Source of the DNA: Tannerella sp.
GTDB taxonomy: Bacteria > Bacteroidota > Bacteroidia > Bacteroidales > Tannerellaceae
DNA: 57,830 nucleotides
Reading direction: 5' to 3'
Assembly (NCBI GenBank): GCA_031270465.1
Contig: JAISXP010000176.1
Span: 1-57,830 of the forward strand
Part shown: positions 50,235-57,776 of the stretch, in pieces
Layout of the letters: the number at the start of each line of letters is the position of its first letter
Numbering within the stretch: the first letter of the stretch is position 1
Notes under the pieces: model-generated
Seen by the model: the letters and a program-made list of their open reading frames with translations, nothing else
Told to the model about the DNA's origin: nothing
Databases searched by the model: none
Made by a program: the position numbers and the translations under genes

Positions 50235-52319
50235 ATGTTATATGTCAAAGCGCTGTGTGCAGGCGGATTGCTTGCGGCAGGCACGGTATCATTTGCGCAG
50301 AGCAGACTGGACAGCATCCAGCATCTGGACGAAGTGACGGTTGTAGCTGACCGTCATCGCGAGATTATTCCTTCGCAGCGACTTACAGGAGAAAAACTGG
50401 AAGCGCTGAGCAGTTTTTCCGTGGCCGACGCCATCCGATACTTTTCCGGCATACAAATCAAGGACTACGGCGGCATCGGCGGACTGAAAACCGTGGACGT
50501 GCGCAGCATGGGGACGAATCACACGGGCGTTTTCTACGACGGTATCCAACTGGGCAACGCGCAGAACGGACAGATAGATCTGGGCAAGTTCTCGCTCGAC
50601 AACATGGAAGAAATCTCGCTCTACAACGGACAGAAAAGCGAAATCTTCCAGCCGGCGCGCGATTTCGGCTCCGCAGGCAGCATCTACCTGCGCACGCGCC
50701 GCCCGCATTTCGAGGACGGAAAGCGAACCCGCATCAGAGCCATCCTGCGGACAGGCTCGTTCGACCTCGTCAATCCTTCCTTCCTCTGGGAACAGCGGAT
50801 TGGCGGCGACGGCGCAAACCCCGTCTCGGCAAGTCTCAATGCCGAATATGTCCATGCCTCGGGACGATACAGATTCCGCTACCGAAAAGTCTTTCAGGAC
50901 GGCTCCGTGGCCTGGGACACGACCGCCGTCCGCCGGAACGGCGACATTCACTCCCTGCGTCTGGAAGGCGGACTGAACGGCCTTTCCGCACGGGGGAAAT
51001 GGCATGTCAAAAGCTACTTCTACGACTCGGGAAAAGGCATCCCCGGCGCCATTGTGAATAATGTATGGAAACGCTCGCAGCGACAGTGGGACAGGAATTT
51101 CTTCGTGCAGGGCAGCTTCCGGCAGCAACTGTTCGAAGGATACGACCTGCTGGTCAACGTGAAATATGCCGACGACCGGATGCGCTACCTGAACCCCGAC
51201 ACGACCCTGATGTATATCGACAACACATTCCGGCAGCAGGAGGTATATGCTTCGGCCGCCAACCGGTATGCCATCCTGCCGAACTGGGACGCAAGCCTTT
51301 CCGTCGACTATCAGTGGAACACGCTGGACGCCTCCCTGCAGGATTTCGTATATCCCCGGCGTCATACGGCGCTGGCGGCGCTGGCTACCGCCTTCGAATG
51401 GCGCCGTCTGAAAGCACAGGCAAGCCTGCTGGGAACATTCGTCTTCGAAAACGTAACACGCATCCGGCACGGAGACGGCAACGGTGATACGCTGTCCGAC
51501 GCCCGCACCGGCATTCCCGACGACAAACAGGAATATACGCCTGCCCTTTTCCTCTCCTATCAGCCCTCGGCAGGCGAAAATCTCTTCTCGCCGCTGTTAC
51601 TGCGCGCCTTCTACAAGCGGATTTTCCGAATGCCCACCTTCAACGACCTGTACTATACCGACGCGGGCAACATCGCCCTTCACCCCGAATATACCACACA
51701 GTACAATCTGGGCATACAGTACGGCAAACATTTTGAGCAGTCTGTCGTCCGCCGCGTGAATCTCCGCGCAGACGCCTACTATAACGAAGTGACGAACAAA
51801 ATCATAGCCGTCCCAAAAGGCAACGGACAGTACCGCTGGATGATGATGAACATCGGCTATGTGGAAATCCGCGGGATAGACGTTTCCGCGCAGGCAGACA
51901 TGCAGTGTACCGCGTCTCTGCAGTGCAGCGTCAACCTGAATTATACCTGCCAGAAGGCGCAGGACTTCAGCAACCCTTCCGACAACGACCCCGAAGCCGG
52001 TACGTATGGCGGACAAATCGCCTATATCCCGTGGCACAACGGTTCGGTAATCGCCACTGCCAATTACAGGTCGTGGGACATGAACTACAGTTTTATCTAC
52101 GTGGGCGAGCGCTATCACAACTCGTCCAATATCCCGCAGAACCACGAACAGCCGTGGTACACACACGATCTGACGGTCGGAAAAACATTCGGAGACAAAA
52201 AGATAAGATACAAACTCTCGGCAGAGGTAAACAACCTGCTCAATCAGTACTACGATGTGGTGCAGAACTACCCCATGCCGGGACGCAATTATAAACTGGT
52301 TTTAAAAGTGGAGATATGA
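50235..52319 (+). CDS. btuB: TonB-dependent cobalamin receptor (BtuB-like)
   Basis: A 694-residue outer-membrane porter. Signal peptide to about 22 (cleavage near SFAQS), TonB box DEVTVVADRH at about 31-40, plug with ADAIRYFSGIQIKDYGGIGG and VDVRSMGTNHTGVFYDGIQL, then a barrel whose last strand is GRNYKLVLKVEI. It lacks the N-terminal carboxypeptidase-like domain of SusC proteins. The riboswitch upstream and the BtuG-like gene 63 bases downstream support cobalamin or another corrinoid as substrate. Confidence 0.9.
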   Translation: MLYVKALCAGGLLAAGTVSFAQSRLDSIQHLDEVTVVADRHREIIPSQRLTGEKLEALSSFSVADAIRYFSGIQIKDYGGIGGLKTVDVRSMGTNHTGVFYDGIQLGNAQNGQIDLGKFSLDNMEEISLYNGQKSEIFQPARDFGSAGSIYLRTRRPHFEDGKRTRIRAILRTGSFDLVNPSFLWEQRIGGDGANPVSASLNAEYVHASGRYRFRYRKVFQDGSVAWDTTAVRRNGDIHSLRLEGGLNGLSARGKWHVKSYFYDSGKGIPGAIVNNVWKRSQRQWDRNFFVQGSFRQQLFEGYDLLVNVKYADDRMRYLNPDTTLMYIDNTFRQQEVYASAANRYAILPNWDASLSVDYQWNTLDASLQDFVYPRRHTALAALATAFEWRRLKAQASLLGTFVFENVTRIRHGDGNGDTLSDARTGIPDDKQEYTPALFLSYQPSAGENLFSPLLLRAFYKRIFRMPTFNDLYYTDAGNIALHPEYTTQYNLGIQYGKHFEQSVVRRVNLRADAYYNEVTNKIIAVPKGNGQYRWMMMNIGYVEIRGIDVSAQADMQCTASLQCSVNLNYTCQKAQDFSNPSDNDPEAGTYGGQIAYIPWHNGSVIATANYRSWDMNYSFIYVGERYHNSSNIPQNHEQPWYTHDLTVGKTFGDKKIRYKLSAEVNNLLNQYYDVVQNYPMPGRNYKLVLKVEI

Positions 52320-52382
52320 GGAGATATGTTTTTTAATGCACGTTTTTTTGTTACACGATACAAAAGTAGAAAAAAAAGAACT

Positions 52383-53555
52383 ATGAAAAAGAATCCGACA
52401 ACCCTTTTCATGAAGCGCGGGCTTGTGTTGTCCGCATGGTTTGCGTTTGTGGCGGCGGGTTTTGTTGCCTGTCGCGACGAGACGGAGATCTTCACACCCG
52501 AAGAAGTGGAAGTGTCCGCGCCCGAACAGACCGTCATTCAGGGGTTCTACCTGCTGAACGAGGGCAATATGGGCAGCAACAAGTCGACACTCGATTACTA
52601 CGACTGCGAAACGGGTGTCTACCGCCGCAACATCTACGCCGACGCCAACCCGTCCGTCCCCAAGGAACTGGGCGACGTGGGCAACGACATCGCCATCTAC
52701 GGCAGCAAGCTCTACGCCGTCATCAACTGTTCCAACAAGGTGGAAGTGATGGAAGCCGCCACCGCCCGGCGACTGGGACAGGTCGACATCCCCAACTGCC
52801 GCTACATCCGCTTTCATGAAGGCTATGCCTACGTCACGTCGTATGCCGGGCCGGTGAAACTTGATCCCGAATACGAGCAGCGGGGATATGTGGCCAAGAT
52901 CGATACGGCGACGTTTCAGGTCGTCGACCGCTGTCTGGTCGGCTTCCAGCCCGACGAACTGGAAATTGTCGGCAACAAGATTTACGTTGCCAATTCCGGC
53001 GGCTACATGTTTCCGAACTACGAAAGCACGGTATCGGTCATCGACCTTGCGTCGTTCACCGAGACGAAGCGAATCGAAGTAGCCCGCAACCTGCACCGTC
53101 TGCAGGCCGACCGCCACGGCAACCTCTGGGTCACCTCGCGCGGCGACTACTACACGCAGCCCTCGCGCCTGTACAGGGTGGACACCGGAAGCGACGAACT
53201 GGTCGACTCGCTCGACATTGCCGTCTCCAACTTCTACCTCGACGGCGATTCGCTCTACCTCTACAGCGTGGAATGGAGCTACGTGGCGATGGAGAGCGTC
53301 ACCACCTACGGCATTGTCGACGTCGCACGCCGCGAGGTCGTCTCGCGCAGCTTCATCACCGACGGCACCGAACAGCAAATCAGGATACCCTACGGCATCC
53401 TGGTGCATCCCGGAACGAAGGACATCTACGTCACCGACGCCAAAAACTACGTCTCGCCCGGCACGCTCTACTGCTTCGACAAAGACGGCAAACAGAAATG
53501 GAACGTACGCACGGGCGATATTCCGGCGCACTTTGTTTTAATGGTTAATGATTAA
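52383..53555 (+). CDS. BtuG-like surface beta-propeller lipoprotein
   Basis: A 390-residue YncE-like propeller of the type that binds cobalamin on the cell surface and caps BtuB in Bacteroides (BtuG). The ATG at 52383 was chosen as the first with a signal; the lipobox ends FVACRDE (Cys about 30). An internal ATG at 52410 is also possible. Repeating blades include NEGNMGSNKSTLDYYDC, NDIAIYGSKLYAVINCSNKV, ELEIVGNKIYVANSGGYMFP and YGILVHPGTKDIYVTDAKNY. Assignment rests on fold-type motifs plus its place after btuB behind the riboswitch. Confidence 0.83.
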   Translation: MKKNPTTLFMKRGLVLSAWFAFVAAGFVACRDETEIFTPEEVEVSAPEQTVIQGFYLLNEGNMGSNKSTLDYYDCETGVYRRNIYADANPSVPKELGDVGNDIAIYGSKLYAVINCSNKVEVMEAATARRLGQVDIPNCRYIRFHEGYAYVTSYAGPVKLDPEYEQRGYVAKIDTATFQVVDRCLVGFQPDELEIVGNKIYVANSGGYMFPNYESTVSVIDLASFTETKRIEVARNLHRLQADRHGNLWVTSRGDYYTQPSRLYRVDTGSDELVDSLDIAVSNFYLDGDSLYLYSVEWSYVAMESVTTYGIVDVARREVVSRSFITDGTEQQIRIPYGILVHPGTKDIYVTDAKNYVSPGTLYCFDKDGKQKWNVRTGDIPAHFVLMVND

Positions 53556-53584
53556 TCTTTTTGTGAGTATAAATATATGATAAT

Positions 53585-53713
53585 ATGAAAAAGGAATATT
53601 TTAAAGGAGAAGAGCATCATTTGCCGTCCGTGTACAAGCGTTTATCGATACGGTTTAATCATTTACGAGTTCAAAGACACGTAGAAACAATCAGGATAGC
53701 AGTTAACGAATAA
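53585..53713 (+). CDS. Possible small ORF between btuG and the surface protein
   Basis: A 42-codon ORF starting MKKEYFKGEEHHLPSVYKRL and ending RIAVNE, 29 bases after the btuG-like stop. It is basic, has no signal peptide, and overlaps no other gene. It may be chance. No family recognised. Confidence 0.25.
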   Translation: MKKEYFKGEEHHLPSVYKRLSIRFNHLRVQRHVETIRIAVNE

Positions 53714-53753
53714 AGTAAAGAATAGTAGTCAATAGTGAGTGACTGGTGATTTT

Positions 53754-53798
53754 GGGCTTTAGCCCATTCATTTTTCATAGCTGTTGGCTTCAGACAAC
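53754..53798 (+). repeat. REP-like two-hairpin element, copy A
   Basis: GGGCTTTAGCCC at 53754-53765 and GTTGGCTTCAGACAAC at 53783-53798, with a spacer containing TTTTTCATAGCT. It lies between btuG and the surface protein, directly upstream of the latter's start. Confidence 0.75.
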
Positions 53799-53822
53799 AG
53801 ACAAATAATAAAAAAAAGAATT

Positions 53823-55649
53823 ATGAACAAAGGAATATTGAAAGATACGAAGAAAGCAGCCGGTTCCGGCAGGAAATGCCTGACCGCATTTGTCGCCCTG
53901 TGGATAGTTATGCGTTTGGCGGCGCAGTCGCAGTCGCCCTACATCAGCAAGGTCTACGACTTCATGCCTGCGCCGGGACAGTTCGTCAACGAGATGCCCG
54001 CGTACGCGCCGGGCGATACGCAGGAAGACATGAACCGCAAGGTAGAAGAAACAATCGCCGGAGCAAATCACAACGAAGGCATGATCACGCTTGGCGGATT
54101 CGGCGGATACATCGTTTTCGGCTTCGACCACGAGGTGACCAACGAACCCGGCCGGTACGACTTCCGCATCCTGGGCAACGCCTTCTACGCCGATGCCAAT
54201 CCCAACGGCGACACCTCGCGCGAAGGAGGAAGCTGCGAGCCGGGCATCGTCATGGTTTCGCGCGACGTGAACGGCAACGGACTCCCCGACGACCCCTGGT
54301 ACGAACTGGCCGGCAGCGACTACCACCATCCGGCGACCATTCACAACTACCGCATCACTTATTACAAACCTGACGAAAACAAGGTGCGCGACCCCGACCC
54401 GAATTATCCCGCTATCAACGACCGTACCTACATCCGCTGGACGACCAACGGGCACGGCGACGGGTACCTCTTCCGCAACATCTATCACACCCAGTCCTAC
54501 TATCCCCGCTGGACGGGCGGCGAAACGCTCTCCTTCGAAGGGACGAAACTGGCCGACAACTACGTGGACGAGAGCGGGAAAGGCAGCTACTACGTGCAGT
54601 ACGCCTCGCACTGGGGATACGCCGACAACCATCCCAACGCCGACGGCCGTTCCGGGTTCAACATCGAATGGGCGGTCGACGCCGGCGGAAACCCCGTCGC
54701 GCTACCCGGCATCCACTTCGTCAAGGTCTACACCGCCGTCAACCAGTACTGCGGATGGCTGGGCGAGACGTCCACCGAGATAGCCGGCGCCGAAGACCTG
54801 CACCTCACTGGACGCGACGCCGCCGTACCCGTCTTCGTCTCGGGCATCACCCTGAACCGCAGCGCGGCCTCGCTCACCGCAGGACAGACGCTGACGCTGT
54901 CCGCCGACGTGACACCGGCCAACGCCGCCGACCGTCGCGTCACGTGGCAGAGCAGCAACGCCGCCGTAGCCTCGGTCGCCAACGGCACGGTGATGGCGCT
55001 CGCCAACGGCACGGCCGTCATCCGCGCCATTGCAAACGACGGATACTACGTGGCCGAATGTAACATCTCCGTCGCGAGCGGCGGCCAGGTCGACCCCGAC
55101 CCCGATCCAGGCCCCGGTACTGACCCCGATCCCGACCCGCAGCCCGGCGGCACGAAAGTGACCGGGGTGACGCTCAGCCGCACGCAGATGGAGATGAAGC
55201 CCGGCGACATGACGCCGCTCGTCGCTACCGTGACGCCCTCCACAGCGACGAACCGCGCCGTAAACTGGAGCACCTCCGCTGCCCGCGTAGCCGAGGTCAC
55301 CGTCAACGGCCTCGTCCTGGCCGGCGAACCGGGTACGGCCATCATCACTGTCACCACCGTCGACGGACAGCGTACCGCCTCCTGCACCGTGCAGGTAAGG
55401 AACGCCTCGGCCAACGACGACGTCACGGCCGACCGCCCACAGGCCACCGCCGCCGCCGGCATCCTCCATCTCGTCCGCCTCGACGGATACGACTGTGCGC
55501 TCTTCACCGCCACCGGACAGCTGATCAGCGCCTTCCGACCCGCCTCGCCCGACGAATACCGACCCTGCTCCCTGACACCGGGAATCTATATCCTCACCGC
55601 ACGGAAACAGGGCGAAGAGAAACAGATTGTGATTAAATTGAAATTTTGA
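53823..55649 (+). CDS. Exported Big2-domain surface protein of the cobalamin locus
   Basis: A 608-residue secreted protein; the ATG at 53823 gives a signal peptide with an N-terminal extension and cleavage near LAAQSQS (not a lipobox). Residues about 36-350 form a globular domain with ITLGGFGGYIVFGFDHEV, GNAFYADANPNGDTSREGGS and DVNGNGLPDDPWYELAGSDY, the last an Asp-rich loop that could bind calcium. Two bacterial Ig-like (Big2) domains follow (VSGITLNRSAASLTAGQTL; VTGVTLSRTQMEMKPGDMTP), joined by a DPDPDPGPGTDPDPDP linker. The last about 65 residues end TPGIYILTARKQGEEKQIVI, resembling a T9SS sorting domain. The location suggests a role in corrinoid capture; this is unproven. Confidence 0.75.
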   Translation: MNKGILKDTKKAAGSGRKCLTAFVALWIVMRLAAQSQSPYISKVYDFMPAPGQFVNEMPAYAPGDTQEDMNRKVEETIAGANHNEGMITLGGFGGYIVFGFDHEVTNEPGRYDFRILGNAFYADANPNGDTSREGGSCEPGIVMVSRDVNGNGLPDDPWYELAGSDYHHPATIHNYRITYYKPDENKVRDPDPNYPAINDRTYIRWTTNGHGDGYLFRNIYHTQSYYPRWTGGETLSFEGTKLADNYVDESGKGSYYVQYASHWGYADNHPNADGRSGFNIEWAVDAGGNPVALPGIHFVKVYTAVNQYCGWLGETSTEIAGAEDLHLTGRDAAVPVFVSGITLNRSAASLTAGQTLTLSADVTPANAADRRVTWQSSNAAVASVANGTVMALANGTAVIRAIANDGYYVAECNISVASGGQVDPDPDPGPGTDPDPDPQPGGTKVTGVTLSRTQMEMKPGDMTPLVATVTPSTATNRAVNWSTSAARVAEVTVNGLVLAGEPGTAIITVTTVDGQRTASCTVQVRNASANDDVTADRPQATAAAGILHLVRLDGYDCALFTATGQLISAFRPASPDEYRPCSLTPGIYILTARKQGEEKQIVIKLKF

Positions 55650-55686
55650 AAGGAATAGAATATGATTGAAAACAATTGCAATCGCA

Positions 55687-55732
55687 GTTGTCTAAAGGCA
55701 ACAGCGATGAAAAAAGATGGGGCTAAAGCCCC
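55687..55732 (-). repeat. REP-like element, copy B (inverted)
   Basis: GTTGTCTAAAGGCAAC at 55687-55702 and GGGGCTAAAGCCCC at 55719-55732. Read on the minus strand it has the same order, spacing and spacer as the direct copies. Confidence 0.75.
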
Positions 55733-55756
55733 GAAAGCTCCGGATGCGCATGTTTT

Positions 55757-55801
55757 GGGCTTTAGCCCAATTCTTCTTCATAACTGTTGGCTTCAGCCGA
55801 C
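55757..55801 (+). repeat. REP-like element, copy C
   Basis: GGGCTTTAGCCC at 55757-55768 and GTTGGCTTCAGCCGAC at 55786-55801; spacer AATTCTTCTTCATAACT. Confidence 0.8.
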
Positions 55802-55834
55802 CGAGAAGAAGAAAGCCCCGGATGCGCCTGTCTT

Positions 55835-55879
55835 GGGCTTTAGCCCAATTCTTCCTTATAACTGTTGGCTTCAGCCGAC
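55835..55879 (+). repeat. REP-like element, copy D
   Basis: GGGCTTTAGCCC at 55835-55846 and GTTGGCTTCAGCCGAC at 55864-55879, identical hairpins to copy C, with a nearly identical spacer. C and D starts are 78 bases apart. Confidence 0.8.
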
Positions 55880-55918
55880 TGAGACCCCGGATGCTGAGAC
55901 CCCGGATGCGCCTGCTTT

Positions 55919-55963
55919 GGGCTTTAGCCCAATTCTTCTTTATAACTGCTGGCTTCAGCCGAC
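55919..55963 (+). repeat. REP-like element, copy E
   Basis: GGGCTTTAGCCC at 55919-55930 and GCTGGCTTCAGCCGAC at 55948-55963. It ends 30 bases before the transposase start, with a shortened third hairpin half (TTTCAGCCGAC) between. Confidence 0.8.
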
Positions 55964-55993
55964 TTGGTTTCAGCCGACTAAAACAAAAAGAGC

Positions 55994-56518
55994 ATGTCAT
56001 ACATAAGAATCTGGGTACATCTGGTATTCTCCACCAAGTACAGGCGCGCCCTATTATCGAGCGAGCTACGTCGGGAGATGTTCGAGCACATACGGGTAAA
56101 CGGTGCGGCGAAGGGGATTTATTTGAAGGCGATAGGCGGTTACGTGGAGCACGTACACTGTCTGTTGTCGCTTGGCTCCATGCAGACGATGGCCGAGGTA
56201 GCGCAGTTGCTCAAGGGCGAGAGTTCGTTTTGGGTCAACAAGTACGGCACATGCAGTTACCGGTTCACCTGGCAGGACGACTATTATGCCGTTTCGGTTG
56301 GCGAATCGCAGTTACCCAGGGTGATCGCCTACATCGAGAACCAGGAACGGCATCATGCCAAACAAACCTGGGAAGAAGAAGAACAGAAATTTATAGACAA
56401 ATATGGATTTCAGTTGCAGTTGTCTAAAGGCAACAGCGATGAAAAAAGAGAGGAGGCTAAAGCCCCAGGCAATGAAGAAGAAGGGAGGTTAAAATCCCAG
56501 GCAAAGAAGGGTATTTAA
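55994..56518 (+). CDS. IS200/IS605-type Y1 transposase (RAYT-like)
   Basis: A 174-residue HUH single-strand transposase. The HUH motif is HVH at residues 53-55 within GGYVEHVHCLLSL, and the catalytic Tyr is about residue 113 in IAYIENQERHH. KGESSFWVNK and WQDDYYAVSVGESQLP are family blocks. It is flanked on both sides by REP-like hairpins, the arrangement of REP-associated tyrosine transposases, which nick and join at such hairpins. The last about 33 residues (from LQLSKGNSDEK) are translated from REP copy F and lie beyond the normal end of the family. No tnpB accompanies it. Confidence 0.88.
   Translation: MSYIRIWVHLVFSTKYRRALLSSELRREMFEHIRVNGAAKGIYLKAIGGYVEHVHCLLSLGSMQTMAEVAQLLKGESSFWVNKYGTCSYRFTWQDDYYAVSVGESQLPRVIAYIENQERHHAKQTWEEEEQKFIDKYGFQLQLSKGNSDEKREEAKAPGNEEEGRLKSQAKKGI
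56419..56466 (-). repeat. REP-like element, copy F (inverted, inside the transposase 3' end)
   Basis: GTTGTCTAAAGGCAAC at 56419-56434 and the degenerate AGGCTAAAGCCCC at 56453-56465. The segment 56412-56450 is nearly identical to 55680-55718 of copy B. Confidence 0.75.
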
Positions 56519-56524
56519 ATCCCT

Positions 56525-56573
56525 GGGGCTTCAGCCCCATTTTTCTTCTTCATAGCTGTCGGTTTCAACCGAC
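56525..56573 (+). repeat. REP-like element, copy G
   Basis: GGGGCTTCAGCCCC at 56525-56538 and GTCGGTTTCAACCGAC at 56558-56573, both perfect stems with compensated changes. Seven bases after the transposase stop. Two smaller hairpin-like traces (GGGAGGTTAAAATCCC and GGGTATTTAAATCCC) lie just before it. Confidence 0.75.
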
Positions 56574-56632
56574 CGATTTGAAAAAGAGCGAACGAATAGA
56601 GATAGAATTATTAATATTAAAACGATCAGATT

Positions 56633-57379
56633 ATGGCAAAATTCGAATGGAAGGTCTGGTTACGTCCGAACGTATTGACGGGCGATCCGACCGATTATGT
56701 AGCAGAAGTCGACACGGCCGGGCACACCCGGCAGCAGGCCGACATCATTGAGCGAATGGTAGCAGAAGGTTCCGAGATCAAGTCCGAGACCATCAAAGCC
56801 ATTCTGGACCGCACCAACGCCATCAAGCGCGATTTCATTTTGCGCGGCTACGGTGTCAACGACGATTTCATCCACCTCACTCCGCGGGTTCCAGGCTCGT
56901 GGACAGGCACGGAGACCTACACCGAAGGCAAGCACCGCGCCACCGTCGACGCCGTCCTCTCCAGGGACATGCACGAAGAACTCAAGCAGGTTGGCGTGCG
57001 CGTACTCGGGGTTGCCGATTCCGGCGCGCGCATCATGCTTGTCACCGACGTAGCCACGGGGAAGACCGACGGGACCCTCACCCTCGGCGACGACATCGTC
57101 ATCGCCGGCGACAAGGTCAAGATCGTCGGACTGCCGCAGCCCGACGGTTCGATGGAACCCGGCATCAACGTTTACTTCGTCACACCTGACGGCGTCGCTG
57201 CCACCCAGGCCGCACGAATAAGCGAAAACATGCCCTCGAAAGTCGTCGCCCGCGTACCCGCAACGCTCGCCGAAGGCATTTACACCCTGCGTATTGTCAC
57301 ACGTTTCGCAGGAGGCAAAATCCTCAAGACCCCGCGGGTCATCGAGTATGCCGTACCGCTCGTCGTACCCAAGCCCTAG
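56633..57379 (+). CDS. HU-like / DUF4469 domain protein
   Basis: A 248-residue protein. The first about 125 residues (KVWLRPNVLTGDPTDYVAEV, then RDFILRGYGVNDDFIHLTPR) resemble the HU/IHF-like DNA-binding proteins of Bacteroidetes that start with a substrate-recognition-like arm. The second half (GDDIVIAGDKVKIVGLPQPD, then GVAATQAARISENMPSKVVA and YTLRIVTRFAGGKILKTPRV) matches the Ig-like DUF4469 pattern. No signal peptide. Such two-domain proteins are common but their role is not established. It sits between REP copies G and H; whether it is linked to them is unknown. Confidence 0.7.
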   Translation: MAKFEWKVWLRPNVLTGDPTDYVAEVDTAGHTRQQADIIERMVAEGSEIKSETIKAILDRTNAIKRDFILRGYGVNDDFIHLTPRVPGSWTGTETYTEGKHRATVDAVLSRDMHEELKQVGVRVLGVADSGARIMLVTDVATGKTDGTLTLGDDIVIAGDKVKIVGLPQPDGSMEPGINVYFVTPDGVAATQAARISENMPSKVVARVPATLAEGIYTLRIVTRFAGGKILKTPRVIEYAVPLVVPKP

Positions 57380-57401
57380 GACTGATGGCCTCGATTCGGG
57401 A

Positions 57402-57512
57402 AGACACTCTTCACAACGTTGGGAAGACCCTCTTCACCGCGTTGGAAAGACCCTCTTCACCGCGTTGGAAAGACACTCTTCCCAACGTTGTGAAGACCCT
57501 CTTCCCGGAGAC
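57402..57512 (+). repeat. 23-bp tandem repeats
   Basis: Units start at 57402, 57425, 57448, 57471 and a partial one at 57494. Units two and three are identical (AGACCCTCTTCACCGCGTTG plus GAA). The array contains AACGTT palindromes in the outer units. Confidence 0.85.
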
Positions 57513-57567
57513 GGAGGTAAAAGGTGAGCAGTAAATGACACATGGCGTATGGATGTACAGGCAATTC

Positions 57568-57616
57568 GGGGCTTTAGCCCCCCTATTTCCCCATGCCGGC
57601 GGATTCATCCGACGGC
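57568..57616 (+). repeat. REP-like element, copy H (second subtype)
   Basis: GGGGCTTTAGCCCC at 57568-57581 followed by the hairpin GCCGGCGGATTCATCCGACG GC at 57595-57616. Same two-hairpin plan but a different second stem. Confidence 0.65.
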
Positions 57617-57651
57617 AAAAGGAGGATGGTGTATGGACAGGCAGGCGATTC

Positions 57652-57701
57652 GGGGTTTTATCCCCCCTATTTCCTCCATGCCGGCGGATTCATCCGACGG
57701 C
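57652..57701 (+). repeat. REP-like element, copy I (second subtype)
   Basis: GGGGTTTTATCCCC at 57652-57665, a compensated variant of the first stem, and a second hairpin at 57680-57701 identical to that of copy H. Confidence 0.65.
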
Positions 57702-57776
57702 GGATCAATTTTCGGCCCTCAAGGGTTGTATATTTTATTTTTTCAATTAGTAACGTTTCTCTAAAACAAGTAAACT

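Larger units (their letters stand above)
55650..55993. other. Array of REP-like elements before the transposase
   Basis: 344 bases made largely of REP-like copies B (inverted) and C, D, E (direct), each followed by a short CCGGATGCG-type spacer. A 114-codon ORF across it only reflects the repeats. Confidence 0.75.
57380..57776. other. Intergenic repeats after the HU-like gene
   Basis: 397 bases with no credible gene. It contains a 23-bp tandem repeat array (57402-57512) and two REP-like copies of a second subtype (H and I). A leader with CTAAAACAAGTAAACT precedes the ATG at 57777. Confidence 0.6.

Noticed and set aside
52302-53531. Minus-strand ORF of 409 codons
   Set aside because: Antisense shadow of the BtuG-like gene in GC-rich DNA.
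55662-56006. Plus-strand ORF of 114 codons with repeated LGFSPILxxNCWLQPT units
   Set aside because: It is the translation of REP-like copies C to E; the repeats are conserved as hairpins and not as codons.
55687-57701. Possible CRISPR array
   Set aside because: The repeats are irregular in spacing and orientation, are two-hairpin elements, and have no cas genes nearby.
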